Below, piece after piece: positions 19,380 through 28,198 of a stretch of DNA of 64,000 nt. The translations under genes and the position numbers were made by a program. Each line of letters opens with the position of its first letter. Position 1 is the first letter of the stretch. The notes below the pieces were generated by a model. That model worked only from the letters and a program-made list of their open reading frames with translations, had not been told where the DNA came from and searched no databases. Source of the stretch: Rhizobium croatiense (GTDB lineage Bacteria; Pseudomonadota; Alphaproteobacteria; Rhizobiales; Rhizobiaceae); contig NZ_JAILYJ010000010.1 of NCBI RefSeq assembly GCF_019793465.1, positions 62,001-126,000 of the forward strand. The letters run 5' to 3'.

Positions 19380-19596
19380 CTTTCGTGCCGAAGGCGAGAA
19401 TACGCATCCCCGCGGCGCTGGCGGCACAGTTTTTTGCGCAACTTCTTCTAAGCTAAGGCCTGGAAGCGAGAGAACTTGCAGAAATATGATGGTTCATCTT
19501 GCAATTTGTCGCATGAATGAAAGCGCACCGGCCTATTCGCGGCCCGGGCTTTGATCTAAGCACGGCGGCGCTCTTGAAGAGGGAAGAGGGACAGAC

Positions 19597-20481
19597 ATGA
19601 CAAGCTATGTATTGACGGTATCCTGCAGATCGACGCGCGGCATCGTTGCGGCGATTTCGAGCTATCTGGCCGAGAAGGGCTGCAACATCATCGACAGCTC
19701 GCAGTTCGACGATCTCGATACCGGCAAGTTCTTCATGCGGGTCAGCTTCATTTCGGAAGAGGGTCTGTCGGGCTCCGCGATCAGCGCCGATTTTGCCGCC
19801 GTCGCCGCGCCCTTTGCGATGGACTATGATTTCCACAATAGCGAAAGCCGCATGAAGGTGCTGCTGATGGTGTCGCGCTTCGGCCATTGTCTCAACGACC
19901 TGCTCTACCGCTGGAAGATCGGGGCGCTGCCGATCGACATCGTCGGCGTCGTCTCCAACCATTTCGACTACCAGAAGGTCGTGGTCAATCACGACATCCC
20001 CTTCCACCACATCAAGGTGACTAAGGAGAACAAGCCGCAGGCCGAGGCCCAGCTCGTCGAGCTCGTCAATCAGACCGGCACCGAGCTGATCGTGCTCGCC
20101 CGCTACATGCAGGTTCTCTCCGACCAGCTCTGCAAGCAGATGTCGGGCAAGATCATCAACATCCACCACTCCTTCCTGCCGTCCTTCAAGGGCGCCAACC
20201 CCTACAAGCAGGCCTATGAGCGCGGCGTCAAGCTGATCGGCGCGACCGCCCATTACGTCACCGCCGATCTCGACGAAGGCCCGATCATCGAGCAGGACAC
20301 GGCCCGCATCACCCACGCCCAGAGCGCCGACGACTATGTCTCGATCGGGCGCGACGTCGAAAGCCAGGTGCTGGCCCGGGCCATCCACGCCCATATCCAC
20401 CACCGCACCTTCATCAACGGCAACCGCACCGTCGTCTTCCCGGCAAGCCCCGGAAGCTATGCCTCCGAACGCATGGGCTGA
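19597..20481 (+). CDS. purU: Formyltetrahydrofolate deformylase
   Basis: PurU hydrolyses 10-formyl-THF to formate and THF. The N-terminal ACT domain (about 1-80) contains SCRSTRGIVAAISSYLAE. The C-terminal formyltransferase-fold domain has MVSRFGHCLNDLLYRW, the active-site Asn/His region KIINIHHSFLPSFKGANPYK and the Asp in DLDEGPIIEQD. Length (294) is normal. It has its own 217-bp upstream region; no glycine riboswitch fold is recognisable there. Confidence 0.95.
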   Translation: MTSYVLTVSCRSTRGIVAAISSYLAEKGCNIIDSSQFDDLDTGKFFMRVSFISEEGLSGSAISADFAAVAAPFAMDYDFHNSESRMKVLLMVSRFGHCLNDLLYRWKIGALPIDIVGVVSNHFDYQKVVVNHDIPFHHIKVTKENKPQAEAQLVELVNQTGTELIVLARYMQVLSDQLCKQMSGKIINIHHSFLPSFKGANPYKQAYERGVKLIGATAHYVTADLDEGPIIEQDTARITHAQSADDYVSIGRDVESQVLARAIHAHIHHRTFINGNRTVVFPASPGSYASERMG

Positions 20482-20521
20482 GGCTGGTAACGACCCGCAT
20501 CTCTTTTGCTGGCAAACGACA

Positions 20522-20575
20522 ATCACCCGTTGCCTGCCGGCAGCAAGTATTTGATTATCTCGCTCAACGGGTAAT
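20522..20575. promoter_or_regulatory. Inverted repeat upstream of the kinase/aminotransferase fusion
   Basis: ATCACCCGTTG (20522-20532) and CAACGGGTAAT (20565-20575) are complementary at 10 of 11 positions with a 32-bp spacer, ending 27 bp before the fusion gene start. It could be a two-site operator or a leader hairpin. Confidence 0.4.
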
Positions 20576-20601
20576 CGAATCATGCTGCGGGAGGGGGTGT
20601 C

Positions 20602-23541
20602 ATGACCGACGAGGCACTTGTTGATCGCATGGCGCTGCCGCGTCCCGACGTCACCGTCGCGGACGCGGAAGAGATCCTGCTTGATCATTACGGTCTGTCA
20701 GGCACGCTTGCCGAACTCGGCAGCCAGCAGGATCGAAACTACCGCGTCGACAGCGATCGCGGCCGTTATGTGCTGAAGATCTGCCATGCCGCCTACGAGA
20801 CCCGCGAACTCGAAGCGCAGAACGCGGCGATCCATCACCTCAAAAGCAAGTCGGACGCGCCGCGTGTTCCGAACGTCGTCGCCACGAATGACGGGCGAGA
20901 GATCCTTGTCCTCACCGTGCGTGGGCAGGGCTACCAGGTCCGGCTGCTGGAATATCTCGAAGGCCAGGGGCTGACGGAACTGACATATGTCGCGCCGGCT
21001 TCCGTAGCAGCACTCGGCGCTCTCTGCGCCAGGCTGGCCCAGGCGCTTGCCGATTTCGACCATCCGGGCCTCGACCGCAGCCTGCAATGGGATCTGAGGC
21101 GCGCCGGGCCGGTCGCCGTGCAGCTGCTTTCCGCCATCACCGACAGCGCTGCCCGCGACCGGATCGCCAAGACCATGGTGCTGGCCGTTCGCCGCATCCA
21201 GCCCCTGGCGCCGTCGCTCCGGCTGCAGGCTGTCCATCACGATGTCACCGGCGACAATGTCGTTGGTCATCGCGACGCCCATGGCCACACGATCCCCGAC
21301 GGCGTGATCGATTTCGGCGACATCATCCGCGGCTGGCTGGTCGGCGACCTCGCCGTCACCTGCGCCTCGTTGCTGCATCAGGCAAATGGCGATCCCTTTC
21401 ATATCCTGCCCGCCGTCACCGCCTATCAGGCGATCTATCCGCTGAGTAACGACGAACTGAAGGCGCTGTGGCCGCTGATCGTCGCCCGCGCGGTCATCCT
21501 CGTCGCCAGCAGCGAGCAGCAGATTTCAATCGATCCCGACAATGATTACGTCCGCGGCAATCTCGAGCGCGAGCGGGCGATCTTCGATACGGCAATGTCG
21601 GTTCCGTTCGAACTCATGGAAGCCGCCATCCTCAAGGCAGCAGGCGCGGACGTCGCCGCTCCGCAAACATCGGAATGGCTGCCGCTGTTGCCGGACATCG
21701 ATCCCGCCGCGATCGCCTATATCGACCTTGGCGTGCGAAGCCCGCATTTTTCCGCCGGCAATTGGCTGAATGCCGATATGGACTGGCGGCTGCTGGCCCG
21801 GGCTGCAGCCGAAAACGGTACGGCGGCGACGCGCTACAGTGAATATCGGCTCTCCCGCGCGGCGCTCGGAAATACCAAGGGACAGGCAACCTGCGCCCTG
21901 CATGTCGACATATGCCTTGCCGCGGGAAGCGCGGTCACAGCACCCTTTGCCGGCCGCATCGGCTGGAAGGACCAGCATCTGACCCTGACCTCCGAGACGA
22001 TGACCCTGCACCTCGATGGGCTTACCCCTTCAATCGAGGGTGGGGTCGAGGATGGCGCCGCGCTTGCCGCCGGCGATCCGCTGGGTTCGGTTTCCGGCGA
22101 GGCGTCATCGCTCGGCGGGCTGCGCCTCCAACTCTGCAGCGTCGCCGGTCTCGAACCGCCGCTCTTTGCCACGCCGCGGGAGGCGGCGGCCTGGTCGGTG
22201 CTCTGCCCTTCGCCGTCGCCCCTTCTCGACCGGCAAGCGGATGCGCCGCAACCGAAAACCGCAGAACTGTTCGTCACGCGGCAGGCGCATCTCGCAGGCC
22301 CGCAGAAGCACTATTATGCCGCGCCGCCGCAAATCGAGCGCGGCTGGAGAGAGCATCTGTTCGATGTCGAAGGCCGCGCCTATCTCGACATGGTCAACAA
22401 CGTCACGATTCTCGGCCACGGCCATCCCAAGCTGGCGGCGGCGATCAGCGCCCAATGGCTGCGGCTCAATACGAATTCGCGCTTCCATTATGCCGCGATC
22501 GCGGAATTTTCCGAACGGCTCGCCGCGCTTTCGCCGGAGGGTCTCGATACGGTCTTTCTGGTCAACAGCGGCTCGGAGGCGAACGATCTGGCGATCCGGC
22601 TGGCGCAAGCCCATAGCGGTGCGCGCAATATGCTCTGCCTGCTCGAAGCCTATCACGGCTGGTCGGCGGCGAGCGACGCCGTCTCCACCTCGATCGCCGA
22701 CAATCCGCAGGCCCTGACCACCCGGCCGGACTGGGTGCATGCGGTCGTTTCGCCGAATACCTATCGCGGCGCATTTCGCGGGCCCGCCACGGCAGCGAGC
22801 TATCTTGGCGCTGTCACACCCGTGCTGGAGACGATCGACGCCGGCGGCGAAGGCCTGGCCGGCTTCATCTGCGAATCAGTCTACGGCAATGCCGGCGGCA
22901 TTCCGTTGCCCGATGGTTATCTCCGGGGGATCTACGCGCAGGTGCGGGCCCGCGGCGGCCTCTGCATCGCCGACGAGGTGCAGGTCGGTTATTCCAGACT
23001 TGGTCATTATTTCTGGGGTTTCGAACAACAAGGGGTCGTGCCCGATATCATCACCGTCGCCAAGGGCATGGGCAACGGCCATCCGCTCGGCGCCGTCATC
23101 ACCACACGCGAGATCGCACAGTCACTGGAGAAGGAAGGGCCCTTCTTTTCCTCCACCGGCGGCAGCCCGGTCAGCTGCGTCGCCGGCCTGGCGGTGCTCG
23201 ACATCATGGCCGAGGAAAAGCTGCAGGAAAATGCCCGCACGGTCGGCGAACACCTGAAGGGACGGCTTGCGGCGCTGATCGACCGCCACCCGATCGCCGG
23301 CGCCGTGCACGGCATGGGCCTCTATCTCGGCCTGGAATTTGTCCGCGACAGAACGACGCTGGAGCCGGCAAAAGAAGAGACGGCGGCGATCTGCGGCCGA
23401 CTTCTCGATCTCGGCGTCATCATGCAGCCGACCGGCGATCACCAAAATGTGCTGAAGATCAAACCGCCGCTCTGCCTTAGCATCGAAAGCGCGGATTTCT
23501 TCGCCGACATGCTGGAAAAGGTGCTCGACGAAGGCTGGTGA
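20602..23541 (+). CDS. Three-part fusion: aminoglycoside phosphotransferase-like kinase, M23-like domain, class III aminotransferase
   Basis: The 979-residue protein has three parts. Residues about 20-330 form a choline/aminoglycoside kinase-like fold, with the catalytic loop HHDVTGDN (D214) and the metal-binding DFGD (237-240). Residues about 410-545 look like an M23 peptidase/duplicated-hybrid fold (HVDICLAAGS, APFAGRIG) lacking a full zinc set. Residues about 560-979 are a class III PLP aminotransferase with NSGSEANDLA, EAYHGWS, ADEVQVGYSR and the PLP lysine K821 in VAKGMGNGHPLG. The aminotransferase part resembles ethanolamine-phosphate/hydroxylysine-phosphate phospho-lyases, so the kinase could phosphorylate an amino alcohol that the C-terminal part then breaks down. 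That pairing is inference. It stands alone. Confidence 0.85.
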   Translation: MTDEALVDRMALPRPDVTVADAEEILLDHYGLSGTLAELGSQQDRNYRVDSDRGRYVLKICHAAYETRELEAQNAAIHHLKSKSDAPRVPNVVATNDGREILVLTVRGQGYQVRLLEYLEGQGLTELTYVAPASVAALGALCARLAQALADFDHPGLDRSLQWDLRRAGPVAVQLLSAITDSAARDRIAKTMVLAVRRIQPLAPSLRLQAVHHDVTGDNVVGHRDAHGHTIPDGVIDFGDIIRGWLVGDLAVTCASLLHQANGDPFHILPAVTAYQAIYPLSNDELKALWPLIVARAVILVASSEQQISIDPDNDYVRGNLERERAIFDTAMSVPFELMEAAILKAAGADVAAPQTSEWLPLLPDIDPAAIAYIDLGVRSPHFSAGNWLNADMDWRLLARAAAENGTAATRYSEYRLSRAALGNTKGQATCALHVDICLAAGSAVTAPFAGRIGWKDQHLTLTSETMTLHLDGLTPSIEGGVEDGAALAAGDPLGSVSGEASSLGGLRLQLCSVAGLEPPLFATPREAAAWSVLCPSPSPLLDRQADAPQPKTAELFVTRQAHLAGPQKHYYAAPPQIERGWREHLFDVEGRAYLDMVNNVTILGHGHPKLAAAISAQWLRLNTNSRFHYAAIAEFSERLAALSPEGLDTVFLVNSGSEANDLAIRLAQAHSGARNMLCLLEAYHGWSAASDAVSTSIADNPQALTTRPDWVHAVVSPNTYRGAFRGPATAASYLGAVTPVLETIDAGGEGLAGFICESVYGNAGGIPLPDGYLRGIYAQVRARGGLCIADEVQVGYSRLGHYFWGFEQQGVVPDIITVAKGMGNGHPLGAVITTREIAQSLEKEGPFFSSTGGSPVSCVAGLAVLDIMAEEKLQENARTVGEHLKGRLAALIDRHPIAGAVHGMGLYLGLEFVRDRTTLEPAKEETAAICGRLLDLGVIMQPTGDHQNVLKIKPPLCLSIESADFFADMLEKVLDEGW

Positions 23542-23890
23542 ACGTAGCTCTTACCGCCTTACCAAATCGGTCATTTCGAGGCATTTCGATTTTTGCCGAT
23601 GTGGCCCATTGCCGGAATCAGCAAGGCTTCCTATCTCTGCTGCGGCGGTCGAAAGAGTTTCGATTCTGTCATCCGAATTTTACGAAGAGCTGATATGTTT
23701 CTTTCCGTAAGTTTTGGGCAAGGCGGAATGATTTTTTTCGGATCGTCGATTTTTTGACACGTTTCGGAATATGTTTCTGACAGGCTCTCGGGTAATCTCT
23801 ACCAAGTTAGTAGATTATAGAAGATAGCCATCACCGGCCCCGGGCTCTTCCGGGACCACTCAAGCGCAACGCCAACGCAAGGAACGAGAC
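23542..23890. other. AT-richer non-coding region with a hairpin
   Basis: No gene is seen. The stretch 23640-23820 is clearly richer in A/T than its neighbours and has several T-runs, as promoter regions often are. At 23836-23857 the sequence GGCCCCGG-GCTCTT-CCGGGACC forms an 8-bp stem with one mismatch, 33 bp before the short ORF at 23891. A small RNA or leader is possible. Confidence 0.4.
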
Positions 23891-23986
23891 ATGATAGACA
23901 TCGATATTCTCGCCGATCTCCTTGGGCGATCTGTGCTTGGCAATGACCGTCCGGGCGCCCTCTCCCGCCCGAACTGTCGAATGTGA
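23891..23986 (+). CDS. Possible 31-codon ORF (leader peptide candidate)
   Basis: ATG at 23891 follows AAGGAACGAGAC, a usable ribosome site, and reads 31 codons (MIDIDILADLLGRSVLGNDR and onward) to a TGA at 23984. It lies between a stem-loop and the small gene at 24064. There is no recognised family; it may be a leader peptide or chance. It is listed because of the good ribosome site and the otherwise empty 520-bp gap. Confidence 0.25.
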   Translation: MIDIDILADLLGRSVLGNDRPGALSRPNCRM

Positions 23987-24063
23987 CGTTCGTCCTCCTT
24001 TCAACGGTACCAGACAAGTCAATTCGCCATGGCTGCGCATGTCGCGCGGCAGGAGTTCTATCC

Positions 24064-24258
24064 ATGAAGAAGCAAGTTATCGAATATGCCGGCGTTCCCG
24101 TCGGGATCGTCATTCCCGACGAAGACCGGCTGAAGTTCATCGCCGTGAAATATCATGTCCACGACCTCGACGAGCAGCGGTTTGGTTCGCCCGACGAGGT
24201 GCGGCTGGCCATCCATGACCTGATGACCCGCCGTCATCCGAAGCCGGTTCATGCCTGA
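24064..24258 (+). CDS. Small hypothetical protein
   Basis: The 64-residue product (MKKQVIEYAGVPVGIVIPDE at its N terminus) is soluble, acidic in the middle and His/Lys-rich at the C terminus. I do not recognise a family. The ATG at 24064 follows CAGGAG with good spacing (about 24052-24057); upstream in-frame Met codons at 23983 would add a basic stretch with no support. A good terminator follows, which supports a real transcription unit. Confidence 0.6.
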   Translation: MKKQVIEYAGVPVGIVIPDEDRLKFIAVKYHVHDLDEQRFGSPDEVRLAIHDLMTRRHPKPVHA

Positions 24259-24299
24259 GGGCATGCGGCCGCTGCCGAGTTTGGCGGCTTTCCTGTTGT

Positions 24300-24329
24300 G
24301 ACCGGTCTTAGGGGCCGGTCTTGTTTTTT
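24300..24329 (+). terminator. Rho-independent terminator after the small ORF
   Basis: GACCGG (24300-24305) pairs with CCGGTC (24315-24320) around a 9-nt loop and is followed by TTGTTTTTT. It ends about 50 bp before the P1 peptidase start, separating the two units. Confidence 0.8.
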
Positions 24330-24379
24330 GAGGACAATTGCAGTCCTATCGGCGGCCCTTCGCGCACAAGGATCCGCCC

Positions 24380-25375
24380 TTGCCTGAGCTTCTAAACCTG
24401 ATCACCGATATTGATGGCGTCGCCGTCGGCCATGCGACCGATCTCACGCTCGGCTCCGGCGTTACGGTCATCGTCTTCGACGAGCCGGCCGTCGCATCCG
24501 GTACGGTGCTCGGCGGCGCGCCGGGTGGGCGCGATACCGGCCTGCTCGACCCGTCGATGACCGTCAACGCCGTCGATGCCTTCGTGCTTTCCGGCGGCTC
24601 GGCTTTCGGGCTGGATGCCGCCGGCGGCGTGCAGGCTGGATTGCGCGAACTCGGCCGCGGCTTCGCGGTCGGGCCGGTGCGCATACCGATCGTGCCGCAG
24701 GCGATCCTGATGGATCTGCTGAACGGCGGCGACAAGGATTGGGGGCTGCATTCGCCCTATCGCGACATGGGTTATGCCGCGGTGAAGGCCGCCACCCCGG
24801 GCGCCTTCCCCCTCGGCACGATAGGGGCCGGCACGGGGGCGACGACTGCCACCTTCAAGGGCGGGCTCGGCTCGGCCAGCGCCGTCAGCAGCGTCGGCGA
24901 TCGTGTCGCGGCAATCGTCGCCGTCAATGCACTCGGCTCGGCAACGATCGGCGACGGGCCGCATTTCTGGGCGGCGCCCTTCGAGAAGGACGGCGAATTC
25001 GGCGGGCTCGGCATGCCTGTCGTGACCGACCACAGGATGAGGCTCAAGGGGATGAACACGCCGGCAACGACGATCGGTGCGGTGGTGACCGACGCGCAGC
25101 TGACGAAGGCGGAGGCGCACCGCCTTTCGCTGGCCGGCCATGACGGCTTCGCCCGGGCGCTTTTGCCGGCGCACCTGCCGCTCGACGGCGACACCGTCTT
25201 TGCCGCGTCGACCGGCAGACATCGACGAGACGACATGGCAAGCCTGATGGAGCTTTGCCATCTTGCCACCATCGTCATGGCACGGGCGATCGCCCGCGGC
25301 GTCTACGCCGCCACCGCGCTGCCAGCCGAGGGCGCGCAAAAGGCCTGGCGCGACCGCTATCCCGACGGCCACTGA
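24380..25375 (+). CDS. P1-family peptidase (DmpA/S58 type)
   Basis: The protein has the DmpA/OAT-fold pattern of self-processing aminopeptidases: ITDIDGVAVGHATD near the N terminus, the GGAPGGRDTGLLDP segment, SGGSAFGLDAAGGV, and a nucleophile region downstream (GAVVTDAQLTKAEAHRL). Members cut N-terminal residues from D- or beta-amino-acid peptides and amides. No ATG is available; TTG at 24380 has AAGGA 7 bp upstream and is preferred over the TTG at 24338, which lies just behind the terminator. It heads a series with a LysR regulator and a peptide ABC importer. Confidence 0.82.
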   Translation: MPELLNLITDIDGVAVGHATDLTLGSGVTVIVFDEPAVASGTVLGGAPGGRDTGLLDPSMTVNAVDAFVLSGGSAFGLDAAGGVQAGLRELGRGFAVGPVRIPIVPQAILMDLLNGGDKDWGLHSPYRDMGYAAVKAATPGAFPLGTIGAGTGATTATFKGGLGSASAVSSVGDRVAAIVAVNALGSATIGDGPHFWAAPFEKDGEFGGLGMPVVTDHRMRLKGMNTPATTIGAVVTDAQLTKAEAHRLSLAGHDGFARALLPAHLPLDGDTVFAASTGRHRRDDMASLMELCHLATIVMARAIARGVYAATALPAEGAQKAWRDRYPDGH

Positions 25376-25418
25376 TTGAATAGGGTCGTCATCCGGGTAG
25401 AGTGGCGGAGAGACGTGA

Positions 25419-26333
25419 ATGCAGATCCGAGCGCTGATGTATTTCGACGAGCTGGTCAGGACCAATTCTATGCGCCAGGCGGCCGAGAACCTCAACGTCG
25501 CGCCGACGGCGATCAGCCGGCAGATCGAGAATCTCGAACATCATTTCGGTGCGCCGCTCGTCGAACGCAGCGCCCGCGGCGTCAAGCTGACGGCCGCCGG
25601 CGAGCTGCTTGCAGCCCGCGCCGGCCGGACGCTGCGGGAACTCGATCACGTGCAGCAGCTGATCGAAGACCTGAAGGGACTGCAGCGCGGCCGTGTCAGC
25701 ATCTATGCCAACGGCGCGACCGTCGCCAATCTGCTGGCGCCGGCGCTGGCCGAATTCAGCCTGAAATATCCGCAGCTGCGTTTTAGCGTGATGATCACCA
25801 GCGCACGGCAGGCGATCGATGCCGTCAACAGTGCCGAGGCGGATATCGCGGTGACCCTTTTTTCGCCGGTCCTGTCCGGCACCAAAGTGCGGCTGCGCTC
25901 CGAGATCGCGTATGATCTCATCGCCACGCCGCAGCATCCGGCGGCCGCGCATGCCGAAATCCCGCTAAGGACGCTCGCCGACTACGCGTTGGCACTGCCG
26001 GATCAATCCTTCGGCTTCCGCCAGGCCTTCGACACGCTGTTCGAGAAGGAGGGGCTGAGCCTTGATCCGGTCTTCGTCACCAGCTCGCTCGAAATGCTGA
26101 AGGAACTGGTGCTCAGCGGGGCCGCAGCGACGCTGTTGCCAGCACTTGCCGTCCGCCGTGAGGTCGAAGCGGGCCAGCTTCTGGCCATCCCGCTTTCCGG
26201 CAAGACCGGCATCCGCACCCATGTCGATCTCTGCGTCGCGCCCGACCGGCAACTGTCTTTCGCCGCGACGAAGCTGCTCGACTTCATCGAGAGATTCATG
26301 CGCGAGCAAACGAACCGCCGAGCCGAGCAATAA
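25419..26333 (+). CDS. LysR-family transcriptional regulator
   Basis: The 304-residue protein has the N-terminal winged helix-turn-helix (SMRQAAENLNVAPTAISRQI, about residues 17-36) and a two-lobed substrate-binding domain (about 90-295). It sits between the P1 peptidase and the peptide ABC importer on the same strand and is the likely local regulator; the inverted repeats at 26371-26420 are candidate binding sites. The inducer is unknown. Confidence 0.92.
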   Translation: MQIRALMYFDELVRTNSMRQAAENLNVAPTAISRQIENLEHHFGAPLVERSARGVKLTAAGELLAARAGRTLRELDHVQQLIEDLKGLQRGRVSIYANGATVANLLAPALAEFSLKYPQLRFSVMITSARQAIDAVNSAEADIAVTLFSPVLSGTKVRLRSEIAYDLIATPQHPAAAHAEIPLRTLADYALALPDQSFGFRQAFDTLFEKEGLSLDPVFVTSSLEMLKELVLSGAAATLLPALAVRREVEAGQLLAIPLSGKTGIRTHVDLCVAPDRQLSFAATKLLDFIERFMREQTNRRAEQ

Positions 26334-26370
26334 TCTGAAGCTTCCGGCTTGCCTTGACGGCCAATTTGCT

Positions 26371-26420
26371 GTGTAGCTTTTTCAGCTACACTGAGCACAC
26401 AAAATCGCCATTGTGTGTGC
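26371..26420. promoter_or_regulatory. Two inverted repeats upstream of the peptide-binding protein gene
   Basis: GTGTAGCT-TTTTC-AGCTACAC (26371-26391) is a perfect 8-bp inverted repeat, followed at once by GCACACA-N12-TGTGTGC (26395-26401 and 26414-26420). They lie 68-117 bp before the binding-protein ATG and 38 bp after the LysR stop. They could be operators for the neighbouring LysR protein or form stacked hairpins in the mRNA leader. Confidence 0.5.
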
Positions 26421-26487
26421 ACGGGGACAGTGCCACTCTCTTCGCAAAAAGGGCCTCCGCCAACTGTGCGTGGCCAGACAAGGGAAC

Positions 26488-28020
26488 ATGATGATCGAGC
26501 TTTCCTTTGCGCCGTCAGCGCGTTTCGTCCAACGGCTTTCCCTTGGCGCGGCACTTTTGGCCGCTCTGATGATGACGGCGATGACGCCGGCGGAAGCGGC
26601 GAAAACCACCCTCAACCTCGGCATGAGCGTCGAGCCGACCGGGCTCGACCCGACGATCGCAGCCCCCGTCGCAATCGGCCAGGTCACCTGGCAGAACGTG
26701 TTCGAGGGGCTGGTGAGGATCGACCAGGCCGGCAAGGTCCAGCCGCAGTTGGCCAAAAGCTGGGAGGTCTCGCCCGACGGCCTGACCTATACGTTCAAGC
26801 TGCAGACCGGCGTCAAATTCCACGACGGCGAGGCCTTCGATGCCGCCAGCGCCAAGTTTTCGCTCGACCGCGCCCGCGGCGCGGATTCGGTCAATCCGCA
26901 GAAGCGCTTCTTCGCCTCGATCGCCTCGATCGAAACGCCCGATGCCGAAACGCTGGTGCTGCACCTCTCGGCGCCGACCGGCAGCCTGATCTATTGGCTC
27001 GGCTGGCCGGCCTCTGTCATGGTCGCGCCGAAGACGGCGGCCGACGACAAGGTGACGCCGATCGGCACCGGTCCCTTCAAATTCGCCGGTTGGGCGAAGG
27101 GCGACAAGGTCGAACTCGCCAGAAATGCCGACTACTGGAACAAGGATGCCGCCGCCAAGCTCGACAAGGTGACCTTCCGCTTCATCGCCGATCCACAGGC
27201 GCAGGCGGCCGCGCTGAAATCGGGCGATCTCGACGCCTTTCCGGAATTTGCCGCACCCGAGCTGATGAGTTCGTTCGACGGCGATACCAGGCTCGTCACC
27301 AGGATCGGCAATACCGAGCTCAAGGTCGTCGCCGGCATGAACAATGCCAGGAAGCCGTTCGACGACAAGCGCGTGCGCCAGGCGCTGATGATGGCGATCG
27401 ACCGCAAGACGGTGATCGACGGGGCGTGGTCGGGCCTCGGCACGCCGATCGGCAGCCATTACACGCCGAACGACCCGGGCTATCAGGATATGACCGGCGT
27501 GCTGCCCTATGACGTCGAGAAGGCCAAGGCGCTGCTGGCCGAAGCCGGCTATCCCAACGGCTTCACCTTCACGATCAAATCGCCGCAGATGGCTTATGCG
27601 CCGCGCAGCGCTCAGGTGATGCAGGCGATGTTTGCCGAGATTGGCGTGACGATGAATATCGAGCCGACGGAATTTCCGGCGAAATGGGTCCAGGACATCA
27701 TGAAGGACCGCAATTTCGACATGACGATCGTCGCCCATGCCGAGCCGCTCGACATCGACATCTATGCCCGCGATCCCTATTATTTCAATTACAAGAACCC
27801 GGCCTTCAACGCGCTGATGAAGAAGGTCCAGGAGACGGCCGATCCCGCCGCGCAGAATGCGATCTATGCGCAAGCGCAGAAGATCCTCGCCGAGGACGTG
27901 CCGGCGCTCTACCTCTTCGTCATGCCGAAACTCGGCGTCTGGGACAGGAAGCTGAAAGGGCTGTGGGAGAACGAGCCGATCCCTTCCAACGTGCTGTCCG
28001 GGGTTTCCTGGGAGGAGTGA
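26488..28020 (+). CDS. ABC transporter substrate-binding protein, family 5 (peptide/nickel type)
   Basis: A signal peptide (about residues 1-38, ending AEA) precedes a periplasmic SBP_bac_5 domain: EPTGLDPTIAAPVAIGQVTW, QPQLAKSWEVSPDGLTYTF, VKFHDGEAFDAASAKFSLDR and IGTGPFKFAGW are the standard landmarks. Start ATG 26488 follows AAGGGA. The family binds oligopeptides, glutathione, opines and similar compounds. It is the first gene of an importer series with two permeases. Confidence 0.92.
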   Translation: MMIELSFAPSARFVQRLSLGAALLAALMMTAMTPAEAAKTTLNLGMSVEPTGLDPTIAAPVAIGQVTWQNVFEGLVRIDQAGKVQPQLAKSWEVSPDGLTYTFKLQTGVKFHDGEAFDAASAKFSLDRARGADSVNPQKRFFASIASIETPDAETLVLHLSAPTGSLIYWLGWPASVMVAPKTAADDKVTPIGTGPFKFAGWAKGDKVELARNADYWNKDAAAKLDKVTFRFIADPQAQAAALKSGDLDAFPEFAAPELMSSFDGDTRLVTRIGNTELKVVAGMNNARKPFDDKRVRQALMMAIDRKTVIDGAWSGLGTPIGSHYTPNDPGYQDMTGVLPYDVEKAKALLAEAGYPNGFTFTIKSPQMAYAPRSAQVMQAMFAEIGVTMNIEPTEFPAKWVQDIMKDRNFDMTIVAHAEPLDIDIYARDPYYFNYKNPAFNALMKKVQETADPAAQNAIYAQAQKILAEDVPALYLFVMPKLGVWDRKLKGLWENEPIPSNVLSGVSWEE

Positions 28021-28198
28021 GCTGCGGGGCCGGGTGGGACGCGAAAAAGAGGATGGCCTTGGACAGATCCGAGATGTATTTGGCCGATATAGCGCGCAGC
28101 CTTTTCCCTGGCTCGCCAACTCCGTTCAGCTGGCGCCGACATGGTTTGATTTCGCTGGATGGCACCCCTGGCGTCAGCGCCTTGGATGGCTCCCTCCA

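Noticed and set aside
19380..19596. Glycine riboswitch before purU
   Set aside because: I could not find the paired aptamer pattern with GGAGAG and the conserved loops; only ordinary promoter-like sequence is seen.
26515..28119. 534-codon ORF antisense to the peptide-binding protein gene
   Set aside because: Shadow of a clear SBP_bac_5 gene; composition is Arg/Gly/His-rich with no recognisable fold.
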